DNA of 64,000 bases from Pseudovirgaria hyperparasitica (lineage: Eukaryota; Ascomycota; Dothideomycetes; Acrospermales; Acrospermaceae): NCBI RefSeq assembly GCF_010093815.1, contig NW_022985557.1:62001-126000 (forward strand), written 5' to 3'. The notes below the pieces were generated by a model that made no database searches, had not been told where the DNA came from, and saw only the letters and a list, made by a program, of their open reading frames with translations. Positions 37,160-48,707 of the stretch are shown piece by piece. The position numbers and the translations under genes were made by a program. Each line of letters begins with the position of its first letter. Within the stretch, counting starts at the first letter, position 1.

Positions 37160-39589
37160 ATGCGACCATTCAGATTCCTCTTTACGCTTCTCTTATGCCT
37201 CCTCCTCCTTACTATCCTACTGTGTATGCGAAGCCCTGCGCCTAGCAACAATGCCAACCTCATCCATTCTTTCCCCAAGACGAAGGGCTCTTCTCAGTCT
37301 GTCTTCTCGTGGTCCACTCCCTCTATCCTCTTCGCTCCGACCGCCAGCATCAGCTTGACCGACGACAACACGACATATTTTCTGGCAAGACCCGCCATGT
37401 TTGGTCCTACACTTCCACCTAAAGGTCTCAGTGGTCCCCTGTGGGCTGGCAGTGGGTTTACCGACGATGCTTTTGCTTTCGGAGGTTTCGTCGGTCGATC
37501 TGAGGGCGAGCTCGGTTGCAGTGACATACCCGACTGGGAAGAAGGCGACGAGCCGTATATGCATGTGGCAGAGTTCGACATGGAGGACTGGCGGAAGAGC
37601 TCAAACAGTAAAGCGACTCCAAATCAACTCAGAAGAAGAACGCCGCGGTCCAGGCATGAAGCTGCTAGGGACGGGCCTTATGCCTCGTTGAAGAACTTCG
37701 ATCCTAGCTTGCATGATTCATCGTCTCAAAGCCCACAACATTCAACACCGCGTCATGTGGAAGAGAAAGAGGCAACTATGACAGCGCATGCAGATATCCA
37801 ATCGCTTCAAGAAGGAGCTGAGATAGCTGGAAAGGTTGTTTTGCTGAGCCGCGGCGGCTGCGGCTTTCTTGACAAGGTTCTATGGGCGCAACGGAGAGGC
37901 GCCACTGCTGTGATCGTTGGCGACAACCACAGCGGTGGAGGACTAATCTCTATGTATGGACGAGGGGACACAACGAATGTATCCATTCCAGCTATTTTCA
38001 CCTCCCATACGACCGCCCATCTGCTTTCATCTCTTATACCATCTGGGGTTGATGGAAAGCGGTCCAGGCCGCAAGCGAGCGGATCGACACACAATGTTCC
38101 TGGATCGTCACGCTCGTCACCTAAAGAGTATTTCAAATCCCGCTTAGAATCAAGAAGCGCTGTCAGCAGAATTCTTGGATCCTTTCAACGCCCCAAACAG
38201 AGCTCACGTGACGCCAGTTCTAAGGAACACGAGTCGGTGAGTTGGGCATCACTCGAGGACATTGCCAAGGAGAAACCATTCCAGCCAAGTACAACACCTG
38301 TTCCATCAAACGATGACAACTTCGTTATAGGCGTCGATGACTGGAGAGATCCCGATATGCTGTCTAAAGAGAGCAGCACCCCGACGGGAACCACCGACCA
38401 CAGTGACCGCACTTCCGACGAGCGCTTCAAAGGAGGAAGCACTGTGCCGGGAAGTGGAGAGTATGCCGGTGCAGATGAAAATGGACACTCAGGCTGGTTT
38501 TCCTCATTCCGTTGGCGTGGCGGAGATGATAACGACCATACCTCAGACGACAATCTCCACCACTCCTCGAGCACGCCTCTCGTCCCTGACGAGCCTGAAA
38601 ATCTACACCACGACGCGCTCTGGGTAACCCTGAGCCCCAACAGCATGTCCACAAATCCGTTCTTCGATACCCTTCTGGTACTCGTCGTCTCACCTCTCGT
38701 CACATTGACCGTCGTATACGCGCTTCTTCTCTTGCGCTCTCGCATTCGCCGCCGTCGCTGGAGAGCACCAAAGTCCGTCGTCGAGCGTCTCCCTGTACGC
38801 ACATACCATACGCTCTCTTCATCCATAGGCATTCTTACGCCATCCCCGTCTGGAAGCCCACTTTCCTCCCCAATCGCCACCTCTCCAACGACTCCGCTAC
38901 TCACCAGTACTCCTCGCCCGGTACTCACCACGCGCCGCTCTCGCCCGCGCGCACGCACTACTCCAGAAACACACGCATCTTCTTCCTATGACACAACACG
39001 CCATCGCAGCCGCTCTCCCGACAGTGAGAAGCGAGAAGCGGGATTGGCCGAATGGCGACGTCGCTATGGCGGCCGCCAGAAGGAGTGTGTCGTATGCCTC
39101 GAGGAATATGAGGATGGAATCAGCAGAGTCATGAGTCTGCCATGTGGCCACGAATTCCATGCAGAGTGTATAACGCCATGGCTGACGACGCGCCGGCGCA
39201 CGTGTCCGATCTGCAAAGGGGATGTGGTGCGAAGCTTGCGTCGGAGAGATAGGAATTCTCCCGATCCTGACGGTGGCTCTGATAATTATTCCGATGCCGA
39301 TAGTGACGATGCCCGAGACACACGAAGATTCAATATGGAAGGTGAGCTCGTCGAGCAAGATGAACAAGACAGCGTTGCCATCAGAAGAAATGACGAACCG
39401 GCCGCGCAGCTACCGATGCGTGCCGAGGATCTGTATGCCGCAGATCTGGAGCAGGGTGCGGGCGAGCTCAGACGTGATGCCGGGGAGGGGGTGGTAGAAC
39501 GGGTCTGGCGTGCCGTGGAGGTATTGAGTGGGAGTGTGAGAGAAAGAGGATGGTGGGGGAGGAGAGAGGAGGCTGACCGCGATCGGTAG
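37160..39589 (+). CDS. PA-TM-RING transmembrane E3 ubiquitin ligase
   Basis: A membrane-anchored ubiquitin ligase of the PA-TM-RING type, which in other eukaryotes acts on the endosome, vacuole or secretory pathway. It is one exon of 809 residues. Residues 1-24 form a signal peptide or anchor (MRPFRFLFTLLLCLLLLTIL). A protease-associated domain spans about 210-300 (GKVVLLSRGGCGFLDKVLWA, then GATAVIVGDN). A Ser-rich luminal linker follows. The membrane helix is at about 502-526 (TLLVLVVSPLVTLTVVYALL), followed by basic RSRIRRRRW, so the RING faces the cytosol. The RING-H2 at about 643-686 has C-x2-C, then CGHEFHAEC and CPIC, with all metal ligands present. The C-terminus is acidic. The substrate is unknown. 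Confidence 0.9.
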   Translation: MRPFRFLFTLLLCLLLLTILLCMRSPAPSNNANLIHSFPKTKGSSQSVFSWSTPSILFAPTASISLTDDNTTYFLARPAMFGPTLPPKGLSGPLWAGSGFTDDAFAFGGFVGRSEGELGCSDIPDWEEGDEPYMHVAEFDMEDWRKSSNSKATPNQLRRRTPRSRHEAARDGPYASLKNFDPSLHDSSSQSPQHSTPRHVEEKEATMTAHADIQSLQEGAEIAGKVVLLSRGGCGFLDKVLWAQRRGATAVIVGDNHSGGGLISMYGRGDTTNVSIPAIFTSHTTAHLLSSLIPSGVDGKRSRPQASGSTHNVPGSSRSSPKEYFKSRLESRSAVSRILGSFQRPKQSSRDASSKEHESVSWASLEDIAKEKPFQPSTTPVPSNDDNFVIGVDDWRDPDMLSKESSTPTGTTDHSDRTSDERFKGGSTVPGSGEYAGADENGHSGWFSSFRWRGGDDNDHTSDDNLHHSSSTPLVPDEPENLHHDALWVTLSPNSMSTNPFFDTLLVLVVSPLVTLTVVYALLLLRSRIRRRRWRAPKSVVERLPVRTYHTLSSSIGILTPSPSGSPLSSPIATSPTTPLLTSTPRPVLTTRRSRPRARTTPETHASSSYDTTRHRSRSPDSEKREAGLAEWRRRYGGRQKECVVCLEEYEDGISRVMSLPCGHEFHAECITPWLTTRRRTCPICKGDVVRSLRRRDRNSPDPDGGSDNYSDADSDDARDTRRFNMEGELVEQDEQDSVAIRRNDEPAAQLPMRAEDLYAADLEQGAGELRRDAGEGVVERVWRAVEVLSGSVRERGWWGRREEADRDR

Positions 39590-40215
39590 ATGGCTGTTTG
39601 GGCGTCCCCAATAATTGTGATGATTGATGAGTCTGGGTATTTTGAGTTTGCGTTTCTGCATAGCGCCGCATACTGGGTAAATTGGGTGTGGCCTTGGTAT
39701 TGATATTGGATGAAGTGTGTCGATGGACTGTGAAACACACTACGCACCTACGATGCATCTATACATAAGTAGTATATACCCACCTCATTCCTCGTTCCAT
39801 ATTTGGGGGCTGGCGTTGTGGCAAAGACGATAACACTGTCGTATGTATCGTAATCGAGGATGCTTTCATATAAGCATATATAGTTGTGTCATGAGGGAAC
39901 CAATCGCTAAAGCTCATAGAGCAGGGACGCACGTTACGATAACATTGAGGGTTAGGATCTTATACAGGTCAGACTAGAAGTCGATGGACGCGATGAAGGC
40001 GTTGCGTTGTACAGAGAACCATTGATAGACCATATCGATGCTTATATTCGAAGCTACCGAAGCCAACGATACTCCCGAAGGAATGCAGTAGATGCATATA
40101 TCTACTCCATGCTTGCCTGCCTAGCTGCCGAGGGACACGTATGCTGCAGCCGTTTTTGAACACCTTTCCTTTTCCATATTCATGATCTATTCGAGTGCAC
40201 CGTTAGGGTTACCAT
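39590..40215. other. Intergenic, convergent 3' ends
   Basis: About 630 bases between the stops of the ubiquitin ligase and RPS9. Only 3' UTR and terminator sequence is expected, and nothing else is seen. Confidence 0.6.
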
Positions 40216-41050
40216 TCACTCCTCTTCCTCTTCCTCATCACCACCGTCCTTCTTCTCCGCAGCCTTGGCCTTCTTTCTGCGCACACGACCGAAGCGGCCG
40301 CCGCCGAATGGCGAAGTAAGTGCGAAGTCAATGTGCTTCTGGGAGTCTAGACGGACGACAAAGGAGGGGACGTTGACGATTTGCTTGCCAACTCTGCAAC
40401 ACATATTAGCTACACAATTTCATCTCTACGCGAACTGCTCGTTGGCGAGCTGGAAGGACATACCGGATGTGCCTCTGGCGGATGAGCACACGGGCATGAT
40501 GAATGGACTTTGCGAGACCAAGCTTGTAGACACAGGTCTGCAGACGACGCTCCAAGAAATCTTCCACCTTAAGGGCGAGCACGTAATCGAGCTTCATGCG
40601 GGATTCGTCGAGGACACCGACACGCACGAGACGACGGATGAGGGCGTTACCTTCGAATAGGCGCTTGGGGTCCTTCTCGTCGAGGGTGAGAAGCTGACTG
40701 CATAAGTTTTGTTAGCGGGCGCATACTTAAATTCGAAGCGTTATTCGACTGGTTATCGTGCGCAGTCGTGCGAACGACGTGAGAGATGAGAGAAAGGAAA
40801 AACGTACCGGGCAGCACGACGGATCTTGGAGAGCTGAAGCATGACACGCCACACCTCGCGCTTGTTTCTCAGACCATATTCACCGACGAGCTTCAATTCC
40901 GTGTCCCTATAAACCCAGCGTTAACCTTTTGTGCCGCGACATGAGTGCAGAGCAAGCTGCGACTCAGTGGCCGGGGATCACATACAGACGAGCCGACTCG
41001 AAAGGACGACGAGGAACCTTGTAGGTCTTTGAATAACTCCTGGGAGCCAT
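40216..41050 (-). CDS. RPS9: 40S ribosomal protein S9 (uS4)
   Basis: A small-subunit ribosomal protein that helps fix the decoding site. Four exons (41050-40986, 40906-40808, 40697-40464, 40393-40216) give 191 residues. The start [18 protein letters not shown] is the conserved N-terminus. [18 protein letters not shown] and [13 protein letters not shown] form the S4 RNA-binding region, and [20 protein letters not shown] is conserved in the family. The last residues are a Lys/Glu-rich tail ([12 protein letters not shown]). All three introns interrupt codons after the second base. It is transcribed divergently from RPL21. Confidence 0.97.
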
Positions 41051-41331
41051 TGTCGCTGTGTTGAGGTGTTAGTACTGATCGATGAGAAGTTCGCGAAGTT
41101 CTGATGGGGTGTGGTGGATTTGTCGTGCGCGCTTGCACTCGCTAAGCCCGGAAAAACTGTTTTGCCGCACACACAGAATTGGACCCGGGCCTACCAACAC
41201 CAATGTGTGTACGAGATTTCGACGACAGCAACCATTCTAGAGATTTCGACCAGCTCAACTGTACGCATGCCAACCTAACATCGTGGAAGTAGCTTGCATA
41301 CTGACTGCAGACTAGCTAAGATCATTTCACA
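41051..41331. promoter_or_regulatory. Bidirectional ribosomal protein promoter (RPS9/RPL21)
   Basis: 281 bases between two ribosomal protein ATGs. Co-expression from one nucleosome-free region is expected. No motif is clear enough to name. Confidence 0.65.
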
Positions 41332-41925
41332 ATGGGTCACTCAGCTGGTCTTCGCGCGGGTACCCGCTATGCTTTCCAGAGAGGCTTCAAGAAGCGCGGT
41401 ACCATTCCTCTATCCACATACCTGCGCCAATACAAGTACGATATCAAGAATTCTCTGCGCCAAACGCACAATTTGCTCACGAACCCAGGGTCGGTGACAT
41501 CGTCGACGTAGTCGCCAACGGTGCCGTACAGAAGGGGTCAGTATTCGCACTAATATAACATAATGATGCGAACTAAAACTCACACACCACACAGCATGCC
41601 ATTCAAGGACTTCCACGGAAAGACTGGTGTAATCTATAACGTCACCCCAACTTCCGTTGGTGTTATCCTCCACAAGCAAGTCGGCAACCGATACATCGAG
41701 AAGCGCGTAAACGTCCGCATCGAGCATGTCCGCAAATCTCGCTCGCGAGAGGAGTTCTTGAACCGCGTGAAGGAGAATGCCGCGAAGAGGAGAGAGGCGA
41801 AAGAGCAGGGCAAGTCGGTGCAGCTTAAGCGCCAACCTGCTATGCCGCGTGAAGCTAGGACTGTGTCGACAAAGGGTAACTGGCCGGAAAGCGTCGTCCC
41901 TGTGCCATACGAGACCACGATTTAG
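41332..41925 (+). CDS. RPL21: 60S ribosomal protein L21 (eL21)
   Basis: A large-subunit ribosomal protein. Exons 41332-41435, 41489-41536 and 41595-41925 give 160 residues, the usual family length. The start MGHSAGLRAGTRYAFQRGF and YLRQYKVGDIVDVVANGAV (across splice 1) are characteristic, as are KDFHGKTGVIYNVT and NRYIEKRVNVRIEHV. The middle exon is only 48 nt. Confidence 0.97.
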
Positions 41926-42157
41926 GTTGGTTGTATGGGTGGGTCGATGGTGTTACGTGCGTGGGTTATGGGCATTGCGATGTATTTACCATGCGTAAAA
42001 GCGGGATCTTAGATTACCAAGGCTCCGAAAACCAGTTCAACGTATAACCGTCACGGTTTCTACAATACTCTCAGAGGGTGTTGAATTGTTTAGTGGTGCA
42101 ATCTAGGTGTGTTGTATTACTACTTGAATACCCTACCCACCAGAGATCGCTGGTCAA

Positions 42158-43323
42158 TCAGGCTCTCAATACCTGATTTTGTATCTCCTGCCTCACTGCG
42201 TCTCTCTTTCGTAAATTAACCTGGTCCTCTTCAAATCCTGCTGGTGTTTTCTCGGCTACAAACCCCAACACTTTCCATTCTCCAACTTCGTTGTCGTACA
42301 ACTTCTGTTGTAATACAATGTTCTCCTTAGCACTGAAACTGCGGCTGCTTAGTGTTGTTATTGTCCCGTCTAGTTCCCTCCTGAACCGTTTGTATTGTTG
42401 CTTTGTCCGAAGTCGTACAACACACTCACGACACGCCAGGCGTTGTTCGTCAGCCTCGGGGACTGCCAATAAACCAGCGTAATCCGCCACCAGACATGGT
42501 TTCTCGAGAACTTCTGTGACTTCCCAGCTAACCTTCTCTTTGGATTGACGCCTGTTAACAAATTGCTGAAGCGTATAGTAGTTAATGGGTGTAGTAATCT
42601 TTTTAAGCTGTTTCAAGCTTTCAGGAGTGCCTGAAGCAAGGGATTCAAAGTACTGCATGTGCAACTTGACAGCTTTTTGAATCAGCGGGTTTTGATATTT
42701 GTTGTACACTGGCAACAAAGAGGTCCAAGACCAGCCGAGGTCTACAGCCTTTCTTGTGCCTCGTATGCGATCATAGAATGGTATGAGGGACTTGAAAGTC
42801 CAACCGGTGAGATCGCGATATCTCCACCAACAGGTCAATATCCTAAAGAATTATAAGCAGGGTCTTCAATAGAGTTATATCTGCAGAACCGAAACTTTTA
42901 CGTACGAAAATTGGCCCTTAATGCGCTGAATCAAGTATAGTTTCGTAATCGCAAATCTGGCCTTGGGCTGCTGCCACCATGAAGGCAGATCTGATCCTGA
43001 TGGTTTGACGTACATATCTAATGTGAGACGAATGAGCAAGCTTCGCAACTGTAGACACACACCAAGGACTAACCTCCAAAGAAAGGTACGTCGAATGCCA
43101 TTTCTTGATATTGTTGCTGCACACGTGCCTGCTGGCTTTGTATGTCTTCAGTAGTCCTTGGTGAATATCTGGATTCCGGGAAAATTCTCGTGTCGAGCGC
43201 ATTTGCTCTTCCGCTCGATTTTCTTGAGCTGTATCCCCTAGAGACATTCGGTATATAAAGCCATGGACGTGTCTTCAAAGCAGAGCGATTAAGCCAGAGC
43301 GACCGCGGTATTGTGTGCGACAT
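42158..43323 (-). CDS. Mitochondrial MBA1/Tim44-like protein
   Basis: Probably a matrix protein of the Tim44/MBA1/mL45 superfamily. Members dock mitochondrial ribosomes at the inner membrane or assist membrane insertion. Exons 43323-43074, 43017-42906 and 42842-42158 give 348 residues, with all splices in phase. The N-terminus (MSHTIPRSLWLNRSALKTR) is basic and Ser/Arg-rich like a presequence. The C-terminal half holds the fold: KVSWEVTEVLEKPCLVADY, then ACRECVVRLRTKQQYKRF and GEWKVLGFVAEKTP. The fungal MBA1-like match is from memory and fairly weak in detail, so another Tim44-like protein is possible. It is head to head with the EOS1-like gene. Confidence 0.7.
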
Positions 43324-43559
43324 GATGAGAAATGCTCGATAGTTTGAGTAAACGATGGAGGGAACGGTACGCATGCAATTCAAATTCTGGCTCGGGCCAT
43401 CATAGAAGAACGTGGGGTGGTGATGCGCTGTTGTCAACACGGTCAGTCAATCAACTATAAGGTAGAAGACGATGCCCGGATGATAGACATACGAGTAAGG
43501 AAGAACAGTGGATATCACGGCTGCTACTGCACTGCTGTCGATATCTGCGACATCAAATT

Positions 43560-45339
43560 ATGAAACTACGTGACGAGACTGACAGGAGCAGCACACTACA
43601 CCGTATTAAGCTAGCGCAGAACCACGAGGTCACCCATGAACCTCACGACCGTCACACGAAGAAGCCAGCTCGACTCCAACTACGATCTGCACCCGGATTT
43701 CACCAGGCAAAACGCTTCCCTCAATTTTCTTCCCAGTCACGCTTTCGTTCCATTGGGTCTCATGCATCTTCTGAAGTTATACATTTGCTGAAAGCTCTTG
43801 TTCCTTGGAAAGTCAGGTGCATCACCCAATGTCTGGAGAAGGGTCACTGCTGCTAGGGCGCTCTAGGTTCGTTCAAACCGCGGAGCAGCATTGAATATCT
43901 CTGGATTCCTATTCTCTCATTCCGTATATCAAATCCTGTTGGTCTCTTTTGTTGATAGTCGCTCAAGCCTCGCTCCAGCGCTCAGGGTTCCGGCACGGCA
44001 ACGCAATGTCCATGAAGAAAGTACTGAAGAGAACAATAACACGTCGAGCCTGCTACAGCCTCCACCTTCGCCAGACGCCGGGGACCAGGGTCTGCCTAAA
44101 CGTGATTGCAACTATTGCGCATATCTAAAGTTCATATCTAAGATTCTCCCATCTTGCTGCTTTCGAAAGCTTGCCCTGCGGCTTGACCAGCAGTGTTCTG
44201 TCGACAACCTGGCTTCTCCCCTTAGATCACGGCCGCCTTCTCCGCCGCCTTCATATACTCCTCCTGTTTCATCACACGATACTTTACCACACACAATCCT
44301 GGCGGGCATACGTCCACCACTGTCGACAACACAGTCCGCCCCTCCAGCAAATTCTATGAAAAATGCGTCAAGTTCGGCCACCGCAATCGATACATCAACG
44401 TCTGGCCGAGCTGGAAAACGCACTAAATCAGTGTCAGCTCTTCACCCGCAAGTAGCCGTCATTCTAGGGGTGCCTAAAGTCTGGCATGTCTTCCTTCAGG
44501 GTGCTCGTCTCATGGCAATGAGTTATTCTATCACTTGCTGCTACTGGTCTCTACAGATTTTCTTCGACCTCGTTTTTGTCTACAGCACAACTCCACCCAG
44601 GCTCGAATTGCGCGAGACTGAGAATGGGTGGACTCTGGAAAGGCGTCTAGAGGTAGCTTGCGTTCTGCTGGCCGCACTATGGGTCTGTGGCCCCTAATAG
44701 TCTTCTAAGAGCAATGTGGCTGACTTCTGAAAGTGCTCGGCATCTGCGTACCTATCATTCTTCTTCACGGATTGCCTGATGTCTCGATGGTGAGCCTTCA
44801 CACCACATGGCTATCCTTCGCTCACCCCTAGCTTAGGCTCCTGAATTATACTCCGTTTGCGACACTCCTTCGCCTTGGTATGACAGACTTTCTTCTTGGT
44901 TATGTACCCAAGCTCGCTTTGGCACGCCTTGGAGCCTTCAAAGTTCCCTCACGCCTTGTCCCATCATGGATCCTCATCACTCTCGTGAGTTTACTAATTC
45001 ATTACATCTACCTGGTCGTTTGTCCAGCTTGTCTACCACGACTCAAGCTTCGAATGGAATATATTCCTGTGGATGACCGAAGGGTATAGCTTCCTCCAAT
45101 CGAAACCACCGAAAAAGCCTTCAAGTCACATTCATAAAGCAACAAATTGGTATCAAGTCTATTGCAACGAGCTAACTACGACTTCCTAGACCGTTGCTAT
45201 TGCGTATCACCTCACACATGACCTTACAAGCATCAAGCGTGAGACTGAGGCTACTAGGAAGGTTTTGTTATTCGCCATGACTGTTACGTTGTTTGGCTTA
45301 ATCTTGCCGCATCATGTTCCACTTTCATCTGAGCTCTAA
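43560..45339 (+). CDS. EOS1: EOS1-like N-glycosylation membrane protein
   Basis: An ER multipass protein of the Eos1 family, linked in yeast to N-glycosylation and oxidative stress tolerance. The family core is clear: HPQVAVILGVPKVWHVFLQG, then RLEVACVLLAALW, CSASAYLSFFFTDCLMSRW and LLNYTPFATLLRLG. VPSRLVPSWILITL follows, then TVAIAYHLTHDLTSIKRET. Introns fall at about 44689-44735, 44786-44834 and 44985-45189. The last is 205 nt, and its removal joins WILITL to TVAIAYH in phase, as the family requires. The stop is at 45337-45339. The N-terminus is uncertain: I place it at ATG 43560, with an intron at about 43817-43958 bringing in RSSLAPALRV. A later ATG near 44357 is the alternative. Confidence 0.72.
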
Positions 45340-45603
45340 GCATGATATTTGGGTTAGCGCCACGTCATTCCAACTCTACGATCCGCTGATTGCTTGCTTA
45401 ATCTGCTACCTACTACCTCTTGACTGTTCGAACTGTTCCATGTTCTGTAAAGCTAGGGTAGCTTTTGTTACTTTACAGTCTCATGTATTAGAGCTAATTG
45501 ATTGAAATAGCTTTTTTGTTTATCTTTTGACTACAACTGTCGCCACAGGCTGTGGTGATGTACCCTTCTATATGACAAACGCCAATGAACACACATTACT
45601 TAC

Positions 45604-46591
45604 TCATTCTGCAGTCAGCTTCACAAATGCTTCCTGGTACTTCTCTCCGGTTTGTCTCACTACGTGGTCGGGCATGGTAACACTTTCTTTTCCTTTTAGC
45701 CCTTCACTCGTGAGCCAATCGCGCAGAAACTGTTTGTCGAAACTAGGCTGTGCGCCACCCGGCTTATACTCGCTCAGTGGCCAAAACCGGGAGCTATCCG
45801 GTGTAAGAACTTCATCTATAAGGACAATCTTGGGTTCTGCGGAGGACGTCTCAGGGGCAGCTGCGAATTCGAACTTGGTATCGGCGATGATAATGCCTTT
45901 GGTGAGTGCATACTCATGAGCTGCAGTATATAGGGCCAAAGATAGCTCTTCGATTGCCTTTGCGTACTCTGCACCCACGATATCTTTTGCTTGGTCCGGG
46001 TGGATGTTTTCGTCTTTGTCGCCTAGTTCCGCCTTGGTGCTGGGCGTCCAAATCGGCTTGTCAAACTTGTCCCCTTCGCGAAGGATTGCACCCCCTGGGC
46101 CAGAGACTTTAATGCCATGCACTGTGCCTCTTGACTTGTATTCGGACCAGGCGGAGCCGGTGATGTATCCTCGCACGATACTCTCAAGAGCAAAAGGCTT
46201 GAGGCGGCGGACTTGCATGCTTCGTTTAGACAGCATAGCTACGGAATCAGGAGAGAGCTTGTATGTGACCGCAGCGGGCAGATCGGAGGCGAGGAAGTGA
46301 GTTTGTAGGCTTGGTTCGACTCGGGATAGGTATGAAAACCAGAAGGATGACATTTGTGTGAGCAGAGCACCCTTCTGGGGGATTCCCTAGTACTACAGTC
46401 AGCATGAAGTCGATCATGTATGCAGTGTAGCTCACATTGCGCATGATCACATCATATGCAGATATGCGGTCGCTGGCAACAAACAGTAGAGTGTGTTCAT
46501 CAATCTCAAAGAGGTCTCTAACTTTCCCTGAAGCAACGCGCTTGAGGGAACCTTGCAGGTCGATTTCCACAAGAGGTACGTTGGATGCCAT
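45604..46591 (-). CDS. ADE1: SAICAR synthetase (phosphoribosylaminoimidazole-succinocarboxamide synthase)
   Basis: Catalyses ATP-dependent joining of CAIR and aspartate in de novo purine synthesis, in the cytosol. Exons 46591-46436 and 46386-45604 join over a 49-nt intron to give 312 residues. Family signatures are SGKVRDLFEID and LLFVASDRISAYDVIM (nucleotide binding), RRLKPFALESIVRGYITGSA, GIIIADTKFEFA and IVLIDEVLTPDSSRFW. An upstream in-frame extension to 46705 exists, but MASNVPLVEIDLQ is the normal start. Confidence 0.97.
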
Positions 46592-46934
46592 GTTTGTCAG
46601 TAATGCAGGAAGCAAAATTAGATTTCTAGGAAAATTTCTCTCTCTAATATATGCGACAGGCGTAACACATTCCTGTGAAGCTGTTTGCGGAAGTGTTGCG
46701 GGCAAAATAAAATTGTGTCACTCCATCTGCCAGGGCATCCCCGCGCCGCCCGCAATGAATCGATAAGTTAGCCTGGGCCTAGCCTGGGAGCTCCATGCAC
46801 TAGGCGACAACGACACCTCTTCTTCCACACTTCACTCACCCAACACACACGGGAAATACTCACCAATCTCCAGACAATAACGCTTCACTCCTCTCTGTAT
46901 ACTCTGCTCTGGTATACTGTTAGCTGTCGCAGCC
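46592..46934. promoter_or_regulatory. Divergent ADE1/CSN2 promoter
   Basis: 343 bases between two divergent starts, pyrimidine-rich toward the CSN2 side (about 46805-46870). No specific site is recognised. Confidence 0.6.
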
Positions 46935-48707
46935 ATGTCTGACGATGACTTCATGCAAGATTCCGACCAAGAGGAGTAAGCTCGTCCATTTCCGATACGT
47001 CACCCAGATATGCTAAAACATGCACAGCTATGATTTCGAGTATGAGGACGATGATGACGAACAAGGTGGCGATGTGAATATCGAGAACAAATACTACAAC
47101 GCGAAACAGTTGAAAGGCGACAACCCGGAGGAAGCCATAGACGAGTTCCTGGGCATACCTGCGCTGGAAGAAGAGAAAGGAGACTGGTTCGTGTGACTCT
47201 GGGTTGAGGGATTCATGCAGGGCTAACCTCAATGCATAGGGGCTTCAAAGGTCTCAAACAGGCTATCAAGTTGGAGTTCAAGCTAAAGCGTTACGCAAAA
47301 GTCGGCAAATATGCACTTGATACCCCATACACACTCGCTGACAGTTCTAGGCTGCAGAACATTACCAGGAGCTTCTTACCTACGTCAAATCGGCTGTCAC
47401 GAGAAATTATTCGGAAAAGTCGATAAATAGCATGCTTGATTTCATTGAGAAGGCTGCCGAAGACGACGAGGCGCACCAGTGCATGGAGAAATTCTATGCG
47501 CTGACATTAGAATCGTTTCAGAGCACCAACAACGAGCGCTTGTGGCTGAAAACGAACATCAAGCTAGCAAAGCTTTGGTTGGAGCGTAGAGAATACCGAC
47601 TACTAGCAGACAAGGTTCGAGAGCTGCACAAGACATGCCAACGGGAAGATGGGTCAGACGATCCAAGCAAAGGGACCTACTCGTTAGAGATATACTCCCT
47701 GGAAATTCTCATGTATGCGGAGACAAGGAATAACAAAAGGCTCAAGGTAAGTGGGTCCGACCAGATACCAGGCTGGCGGGAATGTTAACGAGCTGCAAGG
47801 CTCTCTACAACAGGGCATTGAGTGTCAAGTCCGCCGTTCCACACCCGAAGATTATGGGAATTATTCGGGAGTGCGGCGGTAAGATGCACATGAGCGAAGG
47901 TAGGCTTACGCCAAAACGCTTCCTCAGACACGGTCCTAATGTGAGCCAGAGAACTGGAAAGGGGCGCAGAGCGACTTCTTTGAAAGCTTCCGGAACTATG
48001 ACGAAGCGGGCTCACTACAGCGTATCCAAGTGCTGAAATACCTCGTACTAACGACCATGCTGATGGGGTCTGACATCAACCCGTTCGACTCACAGGAGAC
48101 CAAACCTTACAAGAACGATCCTCGCATATCAGCAATGACAGACCTTGTAGACGCGTACCAGCGCGACGACATACACAACTACGAGAAGGTTTTACAGAAC
48201 AACAAGGATCTATTAGCCGACCCGTTCATCGCCGAGAACATAGATGAAGTGACGCGGAATATGCGAACTAAGGCAGCTCTCAAACTCGTCGCGCCGTACA
48301 CCCGGTTCACGCTAGAGTTCATCTCAAAGCAACTCAAGATCTCGCTAATAGAGGTGCAAGACATAATCAGCTTCCTGATTGTGGACGGCAAGCTGAATGG
48401 GAAAATCAACCAGCACAAAGGTACAGTGGAGATCGAGAACGGAGTTGATACGCAGAGGATACGCGCGCTAGAAGGGTGGACGTCAGCCATCACGGCGCTG
48501 AATTCCGCTGTTCTGAATGACGGAGACGGTTTCAAGCCCGATGACTCCTCGTCGTCATATTCAGGGGCGCGAGAGGTGGGACAAGCAGGCACGTCGGACG
48601 ACTTTGGACTGCGAGGAGGCAAGTCGGGCGGAACGCTTGGGAAAGTCAAGAGTGGAGGAAAGCACAAAGGGCAGTCCGGAAGGGGCCCGGGAAATGGGTT
48701 CAGGTGA
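46935..48707 (+). CDS. CSN2: COP9 signalosome subunit 2
   Basis: A PCI-domain subunit of the COP9 signalosome, which removes Nedd8 from cullins. In filamentous fungi the complex links light response, development and secondary metabolism. The start is MSDDDFMQDSDQE. Introns near 46975, 47187, 47301, 47744 and 47900 lead through NIENKYYNAKQLKGDNPEEA and AAEHYQELLTYVKSAV, then YSLEILMYAETRNNKRLK and ENWKGAQSDFFESFRNYDEA. The PCI/winged-helix part includes LEFISKQLKISLIEVQDIIS and GKINQHKGTVEIE. The tail is Gly/Ser/Lys-rich (FGLRGGKSGG). The intron at about 47301 seems to use an unusual GTCGGC donor. Confidence 0.94.

Noticed and set aside
38185-38958. 257-codon minus frame within the ubiquitin ligase gene
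   Set aside because: Antisense shadow of a clearly coding single-exon gene with PA, membrane and RING parts.
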